From: Dactylonectria macrodidyma
Taxonomy: Eukaryota > Ascomycota > Sordariomycetes > Hypocreales > Nectriaceae
Direction: 5' to 3'
Assembly: GCA_020744425.1 (NCBI GenBank)
Contig: JAGMUV010000035.1
Location: forward strand, 1 to 64,000
DNA: 64,000 nucleotides
Shown: one piece after another, positions 34,548 through 45,133 of the stretch
Layout of the letters: every line of letters starts with the position of its first letter
Position numbering within the stretch: position 1 is the first letter of the stretch
Translations under genes and position numbers: made by a program
Notes under the pieces: model-generated
Seen by the model: only the letters and a program-made list of their open reading frames with translations
The model's database searches: none
What the model was told of the DNA's origin: nothing

Positions 34548-36030
34548 CGGTGCGCCCCTGGAGCGTCGATCCCAGAGCGGTGCGCTCTGGAGCGAGCGCT
34601 CCATCGATCCAACGATCCACCTAGTATATAGTTGACTGAGAAGTGCACATCTAGTATGGGCAGCTCCTCAGCTATCAACAACACTTGGTTACATTGAGTA
34701 TCATTTGCTCTACCATCATCAGACGTGACTAGACTTGTTTAATCTTGACGTGCCTGATTCATTGCCAACATAAAACCAAAACCAAAACCAATCAGGATCA
34801 GCCTACCCTAGACTCACGAGCCCAGTGTGGGAGACCGATCGTCACACCTATTGAGAAGAGTAAGGGACGCAGGTCATTAGCTGTAGGATCGCTGGTAGGG
34901 GTTATGAAGGTGCTAGATTAATCTCTGGCCCTGGAACTTCAGTAGCTAGCCCTGATATATATACACTCTCGCCGGTCTCACGCCAGTGACTCGCCTAGCT
35001 CTCGTTGGGGCCCTCTATATCAACTAGAGGCACGTGACAGTTGCTTAGATTTAAGGTAGATCTGAGGCTTTTCTGGAATTGAGGACCAGAAGAGTCATAT
35101 GATCTGTGACGGTAGGGTGGTGCATAGATCATAAGCGGGCTAACTGTGCTTCTGATCCGTGCTTACCTAGCCTCGGGCATTGTTATAGAAGCATTATTTT
35201 AGTATCCGGCTTCGGCGGACCACGAGGTCCCACCTCCACGTGGTGTCCGCTGGGAACTTTAGGAGAAACAATTCGGCTGTCTCTGGGCGCCAAGGGGGCT
35301 CAACAAGGCGATTATCCCCTTTGTAACAACGCACTGACGTGTCGAAATCAACTTCTGAGCCTCCTGAAACATCAAACAGTACAGCCACAGTACGGTAATT
35401 ACCGTCGTTACCCAGATGAGGATGACTTTCCCCATTCTCAGATATGGCCTATTGGTCAGTATTGGAGGTGGTGTACCGGTACAGACGGACAACGGGATGA
35501 TTCGATTGGGTCATGTGGTGGTGAGAAAACATACGGGCATACACTCTTGAACGCACTGGTTCTATTGCACCGCCACCACCAGTCCTTCCCAAAGCGGCGA
35601 ACGGGCTGTCTCGGGTGCTGACGACACACAACAGAGCACATGTAGCGCACTGATCCAAGGGCGGGCGAGTTCCGGCTGGCCTCAAACAGGCGGTCATAGC
35701 GACGGGCATCTCGGCGCACTTCTGCGTGTGATAGGAATGAGTGGCTGCAGAAAGGATGAGAATTTGACGTGTTGAATGATCAGACAGCACCGTGGGATGT
35801 CAACTCCCTGCTATGGCTTTGGAAACCCCATGTAACGGTCTCAAGGTAGTGTATTGCAACTAGCTAGGCCACTCTACGGAGTATACCAAACTTAAGGAAA
35901 GAAGAAGAGAAAGAGAGTAGAGGAGGTCCATCCATAAATATACTCGTCATGGTGGCTTAAAGATAAAGAGTGGGCCACGAAAGGCCGAGGGTTCCCGAGG
36001 CCACCTGCGGGCACAGCCCGTTACACCCCA
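34548..36030. other. Repeat-like stretch without recognised gene
   Basis: Starts with nested GATC/GAGCG inverted repeats (34560-34620), then an AAAACC run near 34772. A 171-codon open frame at 35106-35621 and opposing frames show no family. One minus-strand frame contains a hydrophobic stretch (GKVILIWVTTVITVLWLYCL) that could be a transmembrane helix, but nothing supports a gene. Confidence 0.4.
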
Positions 36031-36312
36031 TCCCTTTGCAACAGCTAAGGCATACTGGCCGTACCGATCCACTGATTTTGCTTTTTTAGCCATTATGATA
36101 CGCTGAATATTGGATACATCATAATTACTGAAATTGGGTTAGGATAGAAGTCTCCTCACTATCTCAGAGTACTAATCGCAACTTCGCACTCACAGCTGGC
36201 AGGCAGTATTCGCCACTAGTAATGGTACAGCTTTTGTTCTTCTGATAGAGACAGGATAGTGGAGAATAAAGTGGATTGGTACGACCAGTATGCCTTAGCT
36301 GTTGCAAAGGGA
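36031..36312. mobile_element. TA-flanked MITE, 282 bp, 43-bp TIR (TCCCTTTG family, copy 1)
   Basis: Both ends start TCCCTTTGCAACAGCTAAGG and match over 43 bp with two mismatches, both transitions. The right flank is TA and the left is CA, which fits a TA target duplication with one C/T change. A shorter relative with the same TCCCTTTG ends lies at 53869-54123. No coding capacity; Tc1/mariner/pogo-type affiliation is inferred from the TA flank. Confidence 0.85.
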
Positions 36313-36631
36313 TAGGGCTGTCCCCACTTGGTCTTGAAAGGGGAAAAAGCGTACAGATTAGAACTAGTCGCGGGCCGCTCTGACCTGTCAAGAGGCGTTG
36401 GCCACAGGATCAAAGCTCACGCTATACTCCAGAGAGCTGGTGGCTCAGCTAGTGCGACGTTGGGAAACAACTCAAAGTTACGACAGCATGACGACATACC
36501 GTATCAACTCGGTAAACTCGGGCAAGAAGCGTGAGACTAAGGGGTTTGGTGCCCCACCACAATGCAGATCTATTCCTCATACGATTTAGTATGTGACCTT
36601 CATCTGCGGGGTAAGATATCAGAAAGCGGTT

Positions 36632-38430
36632 ATGTCCCGCAACTTGCGTCTTCGCACACAACGCATTTTTGCATATTCTCAGTCAATTGAAGCTATTTTG
36701 AAGCCGTTTTTTCACATGATGACGCCCCTCAGGGAGATCGACCCAAATATCCAGCATTGGGATACTGTTCCTAAGCGCAAGAAGCGTGGTCCCAAGCAAA
36801 CGCCACTCAAGGAGAGACAGTTCAAAGTTTCGAAGCCAGCCTCTCGTGTCCAGCGTTCCTATTCAAAAAGGAAGAAAGAAGAGGTTCTTATGTGGTTGAT
36901 CCATCATAAGATCGACCGGAATGGTGTCATGTGCACCCCAACCTTACGGGATGCTTCAGATCACTTCAAAATCCCGAACCAAACTATCTCGGGCTGGAAG
37001 CTAGCTTTTGGTGAGTCTTTTGTGGAAGACCGAGTCCGTGGCTATGCCCCGAAGTGGCCTGCACTTGAAGGCGAGCTCTATAAGCAATTTCAAGCTCGTA
37101 GAGAGAAATCCAAGGTTGTGACGACTTCGTGGTTCCGGGTCAAGTCACGGGCGTTATTCAAAGACTTATACCCGAGTTTGGCCGGCGCTTTCACCTTCTC
37201 CGTTGGGTGGTATCGCGGCTTTCTTCGGCGTCACAACATCGTAAAGCGCCGGATTACGAAGCAGTCAACCAGGCGCCCAGAGGACTATATCGCTATCGTG
37301 AATAGGTTCTTACGATTCATCAGGCGCGTCTCTTCTGTTGGAGCCCAATCTCGTGCCTTCACGATGATCCTACACTCTCCAAAACGCCGCTTTAGCAAAC
37401 GCCTTATACTTAACCTTGACGAGACCCCAATTCCGTTCGAGTTTCTTGACGGCGCAACGTGGGACCTACGCGGTGTGAGAACTGTGGCCGGCCATACTGA
37501 CCGCAGCGGGTGGAATAAGAGGCAGGCAACTCTAGTGTTATATATCTTCGCAGATGGCATTCACAGACTTCATCCTAAGTTGATTTTCCATGGTATTCCT
37601 ACCGAGGAAGGTGGTCAAATTTACGAAAGAGAAGGTCATCTCTACCACCCCGACGTCACCGTGGCATTCAACAAAACTGCATATAATAACGAGGAACTTC
37701 TTTCACAATGGATTGAAGATGAACTCTCGCCCTTAGCTACCGAGGATGACGAAGATACGCTCTTAGTAATGGACGCAGCCACGTTCCATAATACCAACGG
37801 GATTAAGAGAAAACTCAGAGAATGTAACATCACATTAGCACTTATCCCAGGGGGTTGTACAAGCCTTGTGCAACCTCTAGATACTGCAATCAACAAGCCG
37901 TTCAAGCAGTGGATAGAGGAGGAAACTGATGCGTATGTGGAACGCAAAGAGAGAGAAGAAGGGCCTGACTTCAGGTGGTCTGTCAGCGATAAAAGGATCA
38001 TGATAACACACGTTGTGGCCGCAGCTATCCAGCGGCTCAAAGAGAAGGCAGATATGGTCAAGAAGGCGTTCCTAAACTGCGGGATTAGTGTGCGGCCAGA
38101 CGGCCTCGAAGACAGCTTCATTAAGATCAAGGATATCCCGAGTGAAGCTATCAACTTCACAGGGTGGGAACAGGCAGAGGAAATCCTCATTAACTTAGAG
38201 GATGAGGTGGATGAGCTGTTGGATGAGGAAGAGATGTTTTCTATGGATGATGACGATCTGATAACAATGGCGAGTACCATGAGGACCGGGTGAGGGATCT
38301 TCAAAGACAACTAAAGGAAAGAGGTCTCAAAGTCTCAGGGAAGAAAGCTGAGCTAGTTCGACGGCTGCAGCAAGATGACTCACAGAGATCTCAACTATCA
38401 GAAGTCAAGGAGACTATCTATTGCGCCTAG
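36632..38430 (+). pseudogene. Pogo-like transposase with SAP domain, one frameshift (copy 1)
   Basis: DDE transposase. ATG at 36632 (MSRNLRLRTQR), chosen by match to copy 2. Basic linker RKKRGPKQTP, then a CENP-B/pogo-type helix-turn-helix region (TLRDASDHFKIPNQTISGWK). Catalytic Asp residues in LILNLDETPIPFE, LLVMDAATFHN and SLVQPLDTAINKPF. Acidic stretch DEVDELLDEEEMFSMDDDD. At about 38274 one base is missing relative to copy 2, causing a stop at 38293. The lost tail (RVRDLQRQLKERGLKVSGKK) is the SAP DNA-binding domain and reads on in the other frame to 38430. The catalytic domain is intact. Confidence 0.9.
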
Positions 38431-38461
38431 GATGATCAGTATCATCAGAAGATATCATGAC

Positions 38462-38864
38462 CTAGTCATCTTGCCAAAAGAACACAATCCCCTCCCGCCA
38501 TTCCCTCTCAATGCCAAGACGCCAGTCCATCTTCCTCCACCTATTCCCATAGCTCTCAGGGCGGCAAAACACCACTTTCCCGACCTGCATGACATCTTCA
38601 ACTAAAGGTCTACTAGCCTCTCTAACCCAGCCATGATGAGACCCATCTTTTGTAAGGGAAATGCCGGTATTTACATCGGGGGTCGAGGGAAGTCGGTATT
38701 AGAGGGTGTAGATTCGTCCAAGTTCGAAGCACGCCGCGGTCTCGAAGTCGTCTGTGACATCTGATTGGTTAGCACATAGCCTCAATGTGATCACAACACC
38801 AAAAAACACACATATAACATCTAGGAAGCCGGCCGCAGTCATCTTCGGCGACAGATGTGGCCAT
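38462..38864 (-). pseudogene. Antisense spliced gene of the pogo element (copy 1), one stop codon
   Basis: Unrecognised small protein gene on the strand opposite the transposase. Exon 1 is 38864-38819, starting CCCATGG (MATSVAEDDCGRLPR). A 58-nt intron, 38761-38818, runs GTTATA ... GCTAACCAATCAG. Exon 2 is 38760-38462. The total is 345 nt, 114 codons plus stop. Exon 2 reads VTDDFETAACFELGRIYTL, then an in-frame TAA at 38701-38699 (CAA in copy 2), then STPDVNTGISLTKDG, VFCRPESYGNRWRKMDWRL and EREWREGIVFFWQDD. Compared with copy 2, exon 2 has the same length and many differences are at third codon positions of this frame, so it was under protein-level constraint. No family recognised. Confidence 0.65.
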
Positions 38865-38987
38865 GGGGGGCCTTTGGGTCTGTTGTGTGGAAGTTAGAAC
38901 TGGCTGCCGGCTAAATTTCGCGGGTGGGCCGATCTGCAGCCCGTGTGGGGCGCGCTTCTTGCCCGAGTTTACTGAGTTGATACGGTA

Positions 38988-39571
38988 ATTTAATCGGTCG
39001 ATCAGCCGTGGTATACCGATGCTCTTTTTCGGGCTCAAGCTCAAGCGCCACGGCTTGCCAAGTCAAGCAACTGTAGGGATGGAGTGACCTTGATGAGAAA
39101 TATTGACTGCGACTTGTATATCTCGGACGAGTACCAGTATCTCCGCGGGGAGCTGTTTTCCCTATCGACCCCCGACCATTTTCCCTTTGTCCTGCGTGAC
39201 CCCCCCCGTGAGAGTATGGGTGCTTGCTGAGTCGCTGCACTGCAACCTGTGGCTGAATGGCTCACCATCGGAGCAAAGACGAAGAGGTTCTCTCCACAAT
39301 AGAGACCATGTCCCTGGTAGCATGTGGGAAAAGTCTCCTTTCTGCCAGGGCGATCCCGGAACCTTATCATCCATGATGGTGGCGTTTTTACTAGCCATTT
39401 ACGAGGCTCATGCGCCAGGGGAGCTGGAGCTGCCTCCGACAAAGATGATGGTGTGGCTGACATCCAAGCCTCGTGGGATGACAAGCAGGGGAGCCCCTTC
39501 CTCGAAAAGAGGCAGGATCATTTGCACCGTGAGAGCCCAGGCGCCCCTGGTGATCATGACCCCGACTGGGT
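38988..39571. other. Spacer between the two pogo elements
   Basis: 584 bp of non-element DNA with short open frames on both strands, one with an ATG at 39093. No protein family recognised. It may be a piece of a host gene broken by the insertions. Confidence 0.35.
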
Positions 39572-39706
39572 TACCGTAAAAACTCAGTAAACTCGGGCAA
39601 GTAGCGTGAGACTAAGGGGCTTGGCGCCCCACTGCAATGCAGATCATTTCCTCATACATTCTAGTATGTAACCTTCAACTGAGGGGCAAGATATCAGAAA
39701 GTCAGT

Positions 39707-41515
39707 ATGTCGCGCAATTTGCGTCCTCCCACCTCGTACATTTTTGCACTTTCTCAGTCAATTGAAGCTATTTTCGAGCTGTTTTTTCGCATGATGACAC
39801 CTCTTAGGGACGTCGATCCAAATATCCAAGTTTGGGATGCCGTTACCAAGCGCAAGAAGCGTGGTCCTAAGCCAACGCCACTTAAGGACCGACAGTTCAA
39901 AGTCTCGAAGCCAGTCTCTCGTGTCCAGCGTTCCTATTCAAAGAAGAAGAAAGAAGAGGTTATCATGTGGTTGATCCATCACCGAATTGATCACAATGGT
40001 GTGATGTGTGCCCCAACCTTACGGGATGCTGCAGATCACTTCAAAATCCCGAACCAAACTATCTCGGGCTGGAAACTCGCTTTTGGTGAGTCTTTCGTGG
40101 AAGACAGAAGCCGTGGCTATGCCCCAAAGTGGCCAGGGCTTGAGGGCGAGCTATATAAGCAATTTCGAGCCCGTAGGGAGAAATCTAAGGTTGTGACGAC
40201 TTCATGGTTCCGTGCGAAGTCACGGGCGTTGTTCAAAGACTTATACCCAAGCTTGCCCGGCGCCTTCACCTTCTCAGTCGGCTGGTATCGCGGGTTTCTT
40301 CGGCGTCACAACATCGTAAAGCGCCGGATTACAAAGCAGTCAACCAGGCGCCCTGAGGACTATATCGCTATAGTGAATAGGTTCTTACGATTCATCAGGC
40401 GCGTCTCTTCTGTTGGATGTCAATCTCGTGCCTTCACGATGATCCTGAACTCCCCAAAACGCCGCTTTTCTAAGCGCCTTATACTCAACCTTGACGAGAC
40501 CCCAATTCCTTTCGAATTTCTCGACGGTGCAACGTGGGACATACGGGGTGTAAGAACTGTGGCTGGCCACACTGACCGCAGTGGTTGGAATAAGAGGCAG
40601 GCAACTCTAGTGCTATATATCTTCGCAGATGGCATTCACAGGCTTCAACCTAAGCTCATTTTCCATGGTGTTCCTACTGAAGAAGGCGGTCAAATCTACG
40701 AAAAAGAAGGTCATCTCTACCATCCTGACGTTACCGTGGCATTCAACAAAACTGCATATAATAACGAAGAACTTCTCTCACAGTGGATTGAAGATGAGCT
40801 TTCGCCCTTAGCATCAGAGGATAATGAAGACACACTCTTAGTAATGGATGCAGCTACATTCCATAACACTGAAGACATCAAGAGAAAACTCAGAGAACGC
40901 AACATCACTTTAGCACTCATCCCAGGAGGTTGTACAAGTCTCGTGCAACCTCTAGATACTGCTATTAATAAGCCGTTCAAGCAGTGGTTAGAGGAAGCAA
41001 CTGATGCATATATAGAACATAAAGAGAGAGAAGAAGGACCTGATTTTAGGTGGTCTGTTAGTGATAAACGGATTATGACTACACATATCGTAGCCGCAGC
41101 AATCCAACGGCTCATTAAGAAGGCAGATATGGTGAAGAAGGCGTTCTTAAACTGTGGAATCAGTGTGCGGCCAGACGGCTTAGAAGACTGTTTTATTAAT
41201 ATTAAGGATATCCCCAGTGAACAGATTAACTTCACAGGATGGGAAGAAGCAGAGGAAATCATAGTCAAGCTAGAAGACGAAGTGGATGAGCTGTTAGATG
41301 AGGAAGAGATGATTTCTATGGACGACGATGATTTATTGACGATGACAAGGTATCATGAGAGGCGGGTCAAGGATCTACAAGGACAACTGAAGGAACGGGG
41401 TCTCAAAGTCTCAGGGAAGAAGGCAGAGTTAGTTCGACGGCTGCAGGAAGATGACTCGCAAAGATCTCGAGCATCTGAAGTCAGAGACACTATCTATTGC
41501 GACTACGATGATTAG
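39707..41515 (+). CDS. Pogo-like DDE transposase with C-terminal SAP domain
   Basis: 602-residue cut-and-paste transposase of the Tc1/mariner superfamily, pogo/Fot branch. Order: basic N-terminus (RKKRGPKPTPLKDRQ), HTH region (about 80-130: APTLRDAADHFKIPNQTISG), second DNA-binding segment (FTFSVGWYRGFLRRHNIVKR), and the DDE catalytic core with Asp near residues 261 (LNLDETP), 379 (VMDAATF) and 416 (QPLDTAI). An acidic linker follows, then a SAP motif at about 552-590 (DLQGQLKERGLKVSGKKAEL). SAP domains bind AT-rich DNA and are not part of the classical pogo transposase. The start at 39707 gives the MSRNLR N-terminus shared with copy 1. The gene ends 22 bp before the stop of the antisense gene (41538), so the two are convergent and nearly touch. 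Confidence 0.93.
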   Translation: MSRNLRPPTSYIFALSQSIEAIFELFFRMMTPLRDVDPNIQVWDAVTKRKKRGPKPTPLKDRQFKVSKPVSRVQRSYSKKKKEEVIMWLIHHRIDHNGVMCAPTLRDAADHFKIPNQTISGWKLAFGESFVEDRSRGYAPKWPGLEGELYKQFRARREKSKVVTTSWFRAKSRALFKDLYPSLPGAFTFSVGWYRGFLRRHNIVKRRITKQSTRRPEDYIAIVNRFLRFIRRVSSVGCQSRAFTMILNSPKRRFSKRLILNLDETPIPFEFLDGATWDIRGVRTVAGHTDRSGWNKRQATLVLYIFADGIHRLQPKLIFHGVPTEEGGQIYEKEGHLYHPDVTVAFNKTAYNNEELLSQWIEDELSPLASEDNEDTLLVMDAATFHNTEDIKRKLRERNITLALIPGGCTSLVQPLDTAINKPFKQWLEEATDAYIEHKEREEGPDFRWSVSDKRIMTTHIVAAAIQRLIKKADMVKKAFLNCGISVRPDGLEDCFINIKDIPSEQINFTGWEEAEEIIVKLEDEVDELLDEEEMISMDDDDLLTMTRYHERRVKDLQGQLKERGLKVSGKKAELVRRLQEDDSQRSRASEVRDTIYCDYDD

Positions 41516-41537
41516 CATCATTAGAAGGTATCATAAT

Positions 41538-41935
41538 CTAGTCATCTTGCCAAAAGAACACGATCCCCTCTCGCCATTCCCTCTCAATGCTGAGACGCCA
41601 GTCCATTTTCCTCCACTTATTCCCATAGCTCTCAGGACGGCAAAACACTACCTTTCCAGCCCGTATGACGTCTTCGACCAAAGGCCGACTAGCCTCTCTT
41701 ACCCAGCCATGATGAGACCCATCTTTTGTAAGGGAAATGCCGGTATTTACATCAGGGGTCGAGGGAAGCCGGTATTGGAGGGTGTAGATTCGTCCGAGCT
41801 CGAAGCACGCCGCAGTCTCGTAGTCGTCTGTGACATCTGATTGGTTAGCGCAGCTTCAATAAGTAGTCACAACACTAAAAAAAACACACATATTACGTCT
41901 AGGAAGCCGGCGGCAGTCATTTCCGTCAGTAGGTG
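41538..41935 (-). pseudogene. Antisense spliced gene of the pogo element (copy 2), start lost
   Basis: Counterpart of the gene at 38462-38864. Exon 2 (41836-41538, 299 nt as in copy 1) is uninterrupted: VTDDYETAACFELGRIYTLQ, RLPSTPDVNTGISLTKDGSH, HGWVREASRPLVEDVIRAGK, VVFCRPESYGNKWRKMDWRL, SIEREWREGIVFFWQDD, stop. The intron is 41837-41896 (GTAATA ... GCTAACCAATCAG). Exon 1 is readable as TDGNDCRRLPR, but the ATG of copy 1 is missing and an in-frame TGA lies upstream. So each copy has one defect, in a different place. The protein is rich in Trp/Arg/Glu toward the C-terminus; function unknown. Confidence 0.6.
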
Positions 41936-42072
41936 CAGCTTCAGGTCACTAGGGGTCGGTTATGCAGGTCTGTGGAAGTTGAAACTGGCTGCCGGCTAAA
42001 TTTCGCTGGTGGCCTGATCTGCAACCCATGTGGGGCGCGCTACTTGCCCGAGTTTACTGAGTTTTTACGGTA

Positions 42073-42281
42073 GTAGATTTGCTAAGTGCTAGTGACCGTT
42101 CACAGCATGTCGGTGGTGTTCAAGTTCTCAGACCTCTTGGACTCCCGTAATTAAAGGCCCTCATCTCCATTTCTGCTTCCAGGCCGCATGCTCTGACCAA
42201 CTTCATTCCTTCCCTCTTCCCTTTCAGAGAAACCTCGCTAACTCTTTGATTCCCACCTCCCACATTTCTTCGCTCGCAAAT
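42073..42281. promoter_or_regulatory. Upstream region of the RGS gene
   Basis: A 209-bp CT-rich leader (CTTCCCTCTTCCCTTTC near 42208) directly before the start. Pyrimidine-rich tracts of this kind are common just upstream of transcription starts in filamentous fungi. The pogo copy 2 insertion ends at its left edge. Confidence 0.4.
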
Positions 42282-44172
42282 ATGGCGGAGTCAGACTCAA
42301 CAGAGGCCAATGCCAAGCCTCAGGCGAACCTCAACGCCCTCGGCATCTTTTGGATCGCGTTTGCCCTCTCCTGGACCATGATCGTCGCAGGCGGCATGCT
42401 CTTTCTGTGGCGTCGTCGTGACATGCCCATATTGAGGATTCGAGGCCTACCGCTATCTTTCCTTGCTATCACATTGCTCCATCTCTACTGGGGCGCCGTC
42501 CAGACCGGGTATGTCTGGTTCCCTCTCGCTGCACCCCAGGTCGAGTACTGGATCATGAGCATCTACCTTCCCTGCGGTATAGCTCTATTCCATGCCTCCA
42601 ACAGCCGATTTCTCCATGTCGCCAAGGCCCAGAAGGAACTCTTCGCTTCAGACTCTGCCTCGATCAAGACCAAGCCTGTCAAGTCCAAGTCCTTGATCTG
42701 CCGCTTTCGATCTCTCAACTACACCCGAAAGATTCTCGTCATTGTGGGAGCGGGCATGCTCTTTCAGGTAATACAGTTTGCAAAGTGATGTTGCCATTTC
42801 AATTGCTGACGCGAAAGCCAGTTCTTGCTCACAATCTTCATGTACCTTATTTCGAGAAAGTTCCATCCTCGCTTCGGCATCCCGGGCACCGAGGTTACGG
42901 GAACGGAAGACGTTCAGAAATCTAAAATGCGCAGAGGCTGGGAATGGTAGTGCCGACTATTTCCTGGAGCAACCCAGTACTAACATATCTTCTAGGTGGC
43001 CATCTGTCTTTTGGCAGTTCTTCTGGGCATGGATAGTCGCTCCCTACATTCTCTGGCAAGCTCGTGGAATCAATGATACCCAGGGATGGAGGACCCAAAC
43101 TATTGCTTGCTGCCTTTCGAGGTTAGTATCTCCTAGCATGAAATGGTCGATTCTATGCTGACGGCTTAAGCAGTCTTCATGCTACCCCTCTGTGGCTTAT
43201 TGCCTTGTATGTCCCTGCCATGTCTGCCGTTGATAGCTTCTGGATTCCTCCTCAATGGTAAGCCATCCCAATATCTATGTGATTAACAGGGGAGATACCA
43301 AGCTCACTCTATTCAAGGATTGCCCTCTCGATCATGATGCTCGAGATCTTCACCATCTTCCTTCCCTGCTGGGAAGTCTTCAGATACCAGGCTCTGCGCC
43401 ATGAGGCCCTCGAGTCAATCGCTCAATGGCAACTCAATAGGAATGTCGGTAAGGCCTCAAGGTCAATTACCACGGCCTCCACATCGGCTGGTGGCTCATT
43501 TTTGACCGCATGGTCGAAGGATGGCTCCACCACGAGCGGCTCCACCACGAGCGCCTCTGGCGTGAGTATCCTCACCATGGAGGCTCTCGAGTATGTCCTT
43601 GAGCGCAACCCTGGGCCTCTTCAGCAATTCTCTGCCCTCCGGGATTTCTCTGGAGAGAACATCGCCTTCCTGAGAGCGGTTGCTGAGTGGAAGTCTTCGC
43701 TTCCTTCGGCAGTTCTCGACCCAAAGAACCTTAAGGATGATGGCGTCCAGGACTTGTCCACGAACGATTCAACAGCGCTCTCCGAATCTACATCGACTTC
43801 ATCAGCTCTCGGGATGCCAAATTCCAAATCAATCTTTCATCTCAAGACCTCAAGAGGCTTGAGTGTATTTTCGAGTCGTCCGCCCGCGTTCTCTATGGCG
43901 ACAAGCACGAGGTTGATCCGGCCACGCCCTTTGACTCCTTTCCTATGACTAATGTCAGGCGGCCTTCTGCGTCATCTCACGGTTCTGAAGCTGGTATCAT
44001 AACCGGGCCGACTAGTGACACGGACGTCATTAGAGACAAGGCCCTATACTGGGGAAATATCCCCGACGGCTTTGATGCCACTGTCTTCCATGACGCTGAA
44101 GCAAGCATCAAATACCTTGTCTTTACTAACACTTGGCCGAAATTTGTTAAAGATCAACAATGTCATAGTTGA
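42282..44172 (+). pseudogene. RGS-domain protein with N-terminal membrane helices, one frameshift
   Basis: Regulator of G-protein signalling: it accelerates GTP hydrolysis by G-alpha subunits. Five exons from ATG 42282 (MAESDSTEANAKPQANLNAL; AAATATGG context). Introns 42768-42821, 42947-42995, 43122-43173 and 43258-43317 all have GT...AG borders. About seven hydrophobic helices ([79 protein letters not shown]) form a receptor-like N-terminal half. The RGS box starts MEALEYVLERNPGPL ... FSGENIAFLRAVAEWK. It is broken at 43751-43754, where one base is missing, then continues VHERFNSALRIYIDFISSRD ... ECIFESSARVLYG in the next frame to the TGA at 44170. All splicing is preserved, so the break is recent or an assembly indel. 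Confidence 0.85.
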
Positions 44173-45133
44173 TGATGAATTTGGAGAATAGGGAATCAAA
44201 GCTTTCTGTCCCTCTCAGGGATGAAAATAAGTCGGCTTCTTGAACATAGGGTCAATTGGGCCTTGTGGCAGTCTTTTCACAGCGAGCAAGGGAATTAAGG
44301 ATATCTTTAGATTGAAGCCTAGTATATTTAGTTTGTAGCAAAGCTTGTTCTCTCCATGATATATTATACGGCTGCTCGGGAACGACATGTAGCGAGCTGC
44401 CTTTCTTCTCGGACACAGATCGGACGGCAACAGCTGTGGTGGGAAGAGATTGTGTGGGGAACGTTGGGCCAAGACTCAGGCGAAGGAACCTGAAGTCGCG
44501 CGGGAGCTATTGAGGATATCCTTGAAGCTCACCAGCGAGCGAATGAGCGCTATTACGTCGTACATCTTGACTACGGCGGGGTAGGATCTTTGGAGAGCTC
44601 TCGTACCTCTTCCTCGTGCTTTGTGACTACATATAGGCATCAGGGTTCTGGCTTAATGGCCCTGATCAATGGATGCTAGCTGCAGTGGTTTTTCCCTCTA
44701 CGAGCTCCCGCGAGGTTTTCCCATCTGCAGTTTTTCCTATCATACGGATCTCGATTTCTGGAGGTTTTAATGCCGGCAGGCAGGAATAGGAATACTGGAG
44801 AATTCTAAGCTGGTTAATAAATATGGGTATGCCGACACCCGCCCTGACAATCCGCTGACGGATATCGGGCTCGAAATCATAGGTCAAATAGGGCTGCTTA
44901 ATTGCTAGATGGAAGAGGAAGAAGGATTGCAGTCTAGAATGGATTGTAGGCCCGAGCTATAGGCCAGTAGTGCCTATAGCCCCGGCCCCGGGTTATTGTA
45001 CTTAGGTTTCTTCAGCTGTTGACACCAGCCTAGCACGTCATCTTGCCCTTAGGGGATTCTGTAGATATCTCTAGTAGATGTCTTCATGACGATAATAAAT
45101 CAACAACAACAACAACAACTCGTGCTTTGTGCC
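44173..45133. other. Spacer, no gene recognised
   Basis: The flank of the RGS gene, followed by sequence without protein character. It ends with a CAA run (45101-45119) after GATAATAAAT, which resembles the 3' tail of a retroposed element, but no body of such an element could be recognised. Confidence 0.4.
45101..45119. repeat. (CAA)6 tract, possible retroelement tail
   Basis: Six CAA units after AATAAAT. It is immediately followed by the DUF3435 fragment on the other strand. Chance microsatellite or LINE/SINE tail cannot be told apart. Confidence 0.5.

Larger units (their letters stand above)
36499..38985 (+). mobile_element. Fot/pogo-like DNA transposon, copy 1
   Basis: 2487 bp, flanked by TA (36497-36498 and 38986-38987). 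Terminal inverted repeats of about 35 bp start CCGTATCAACTC and differ at one base (G or A after AACTC). It contains a transposase gene rightward and an antisense gene leftward that meet tail to tail. Copy 2 at 39574 is a close homologue with slightly different TIRs (CCGTAAAAACTC). Confidence 0.95.
39574..42070 (+). mobile_element. Fot/pogo-like DNA transposon, copy 2
   Basis: 2497 bp, TA-flanked (39572-39573 and 42071-42072). The terminal inverted repeats, starting CCGTAAAAACTCAGTAAACT, are identical over about 33 bp. The transposase ORF is full length including its SAP domain, so this copy could be active. The antisense gene is present with an intact body but no clear ATG. Confidence 0.95.

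Noticed and set aside
35106..35621. 171-codon plus-strand frame and opposing minus-strand frames, one with a transmembrane-like segment
   Set aside because: Composition and context give no family, no intron or start support; several overlapping frames are equally open.
39041..39590. Open frames between the two pogo copies
   Set aside because: Frames on both strands are similar in length and none has recognisable motifs; possibly debris of a host gene but not supportable.
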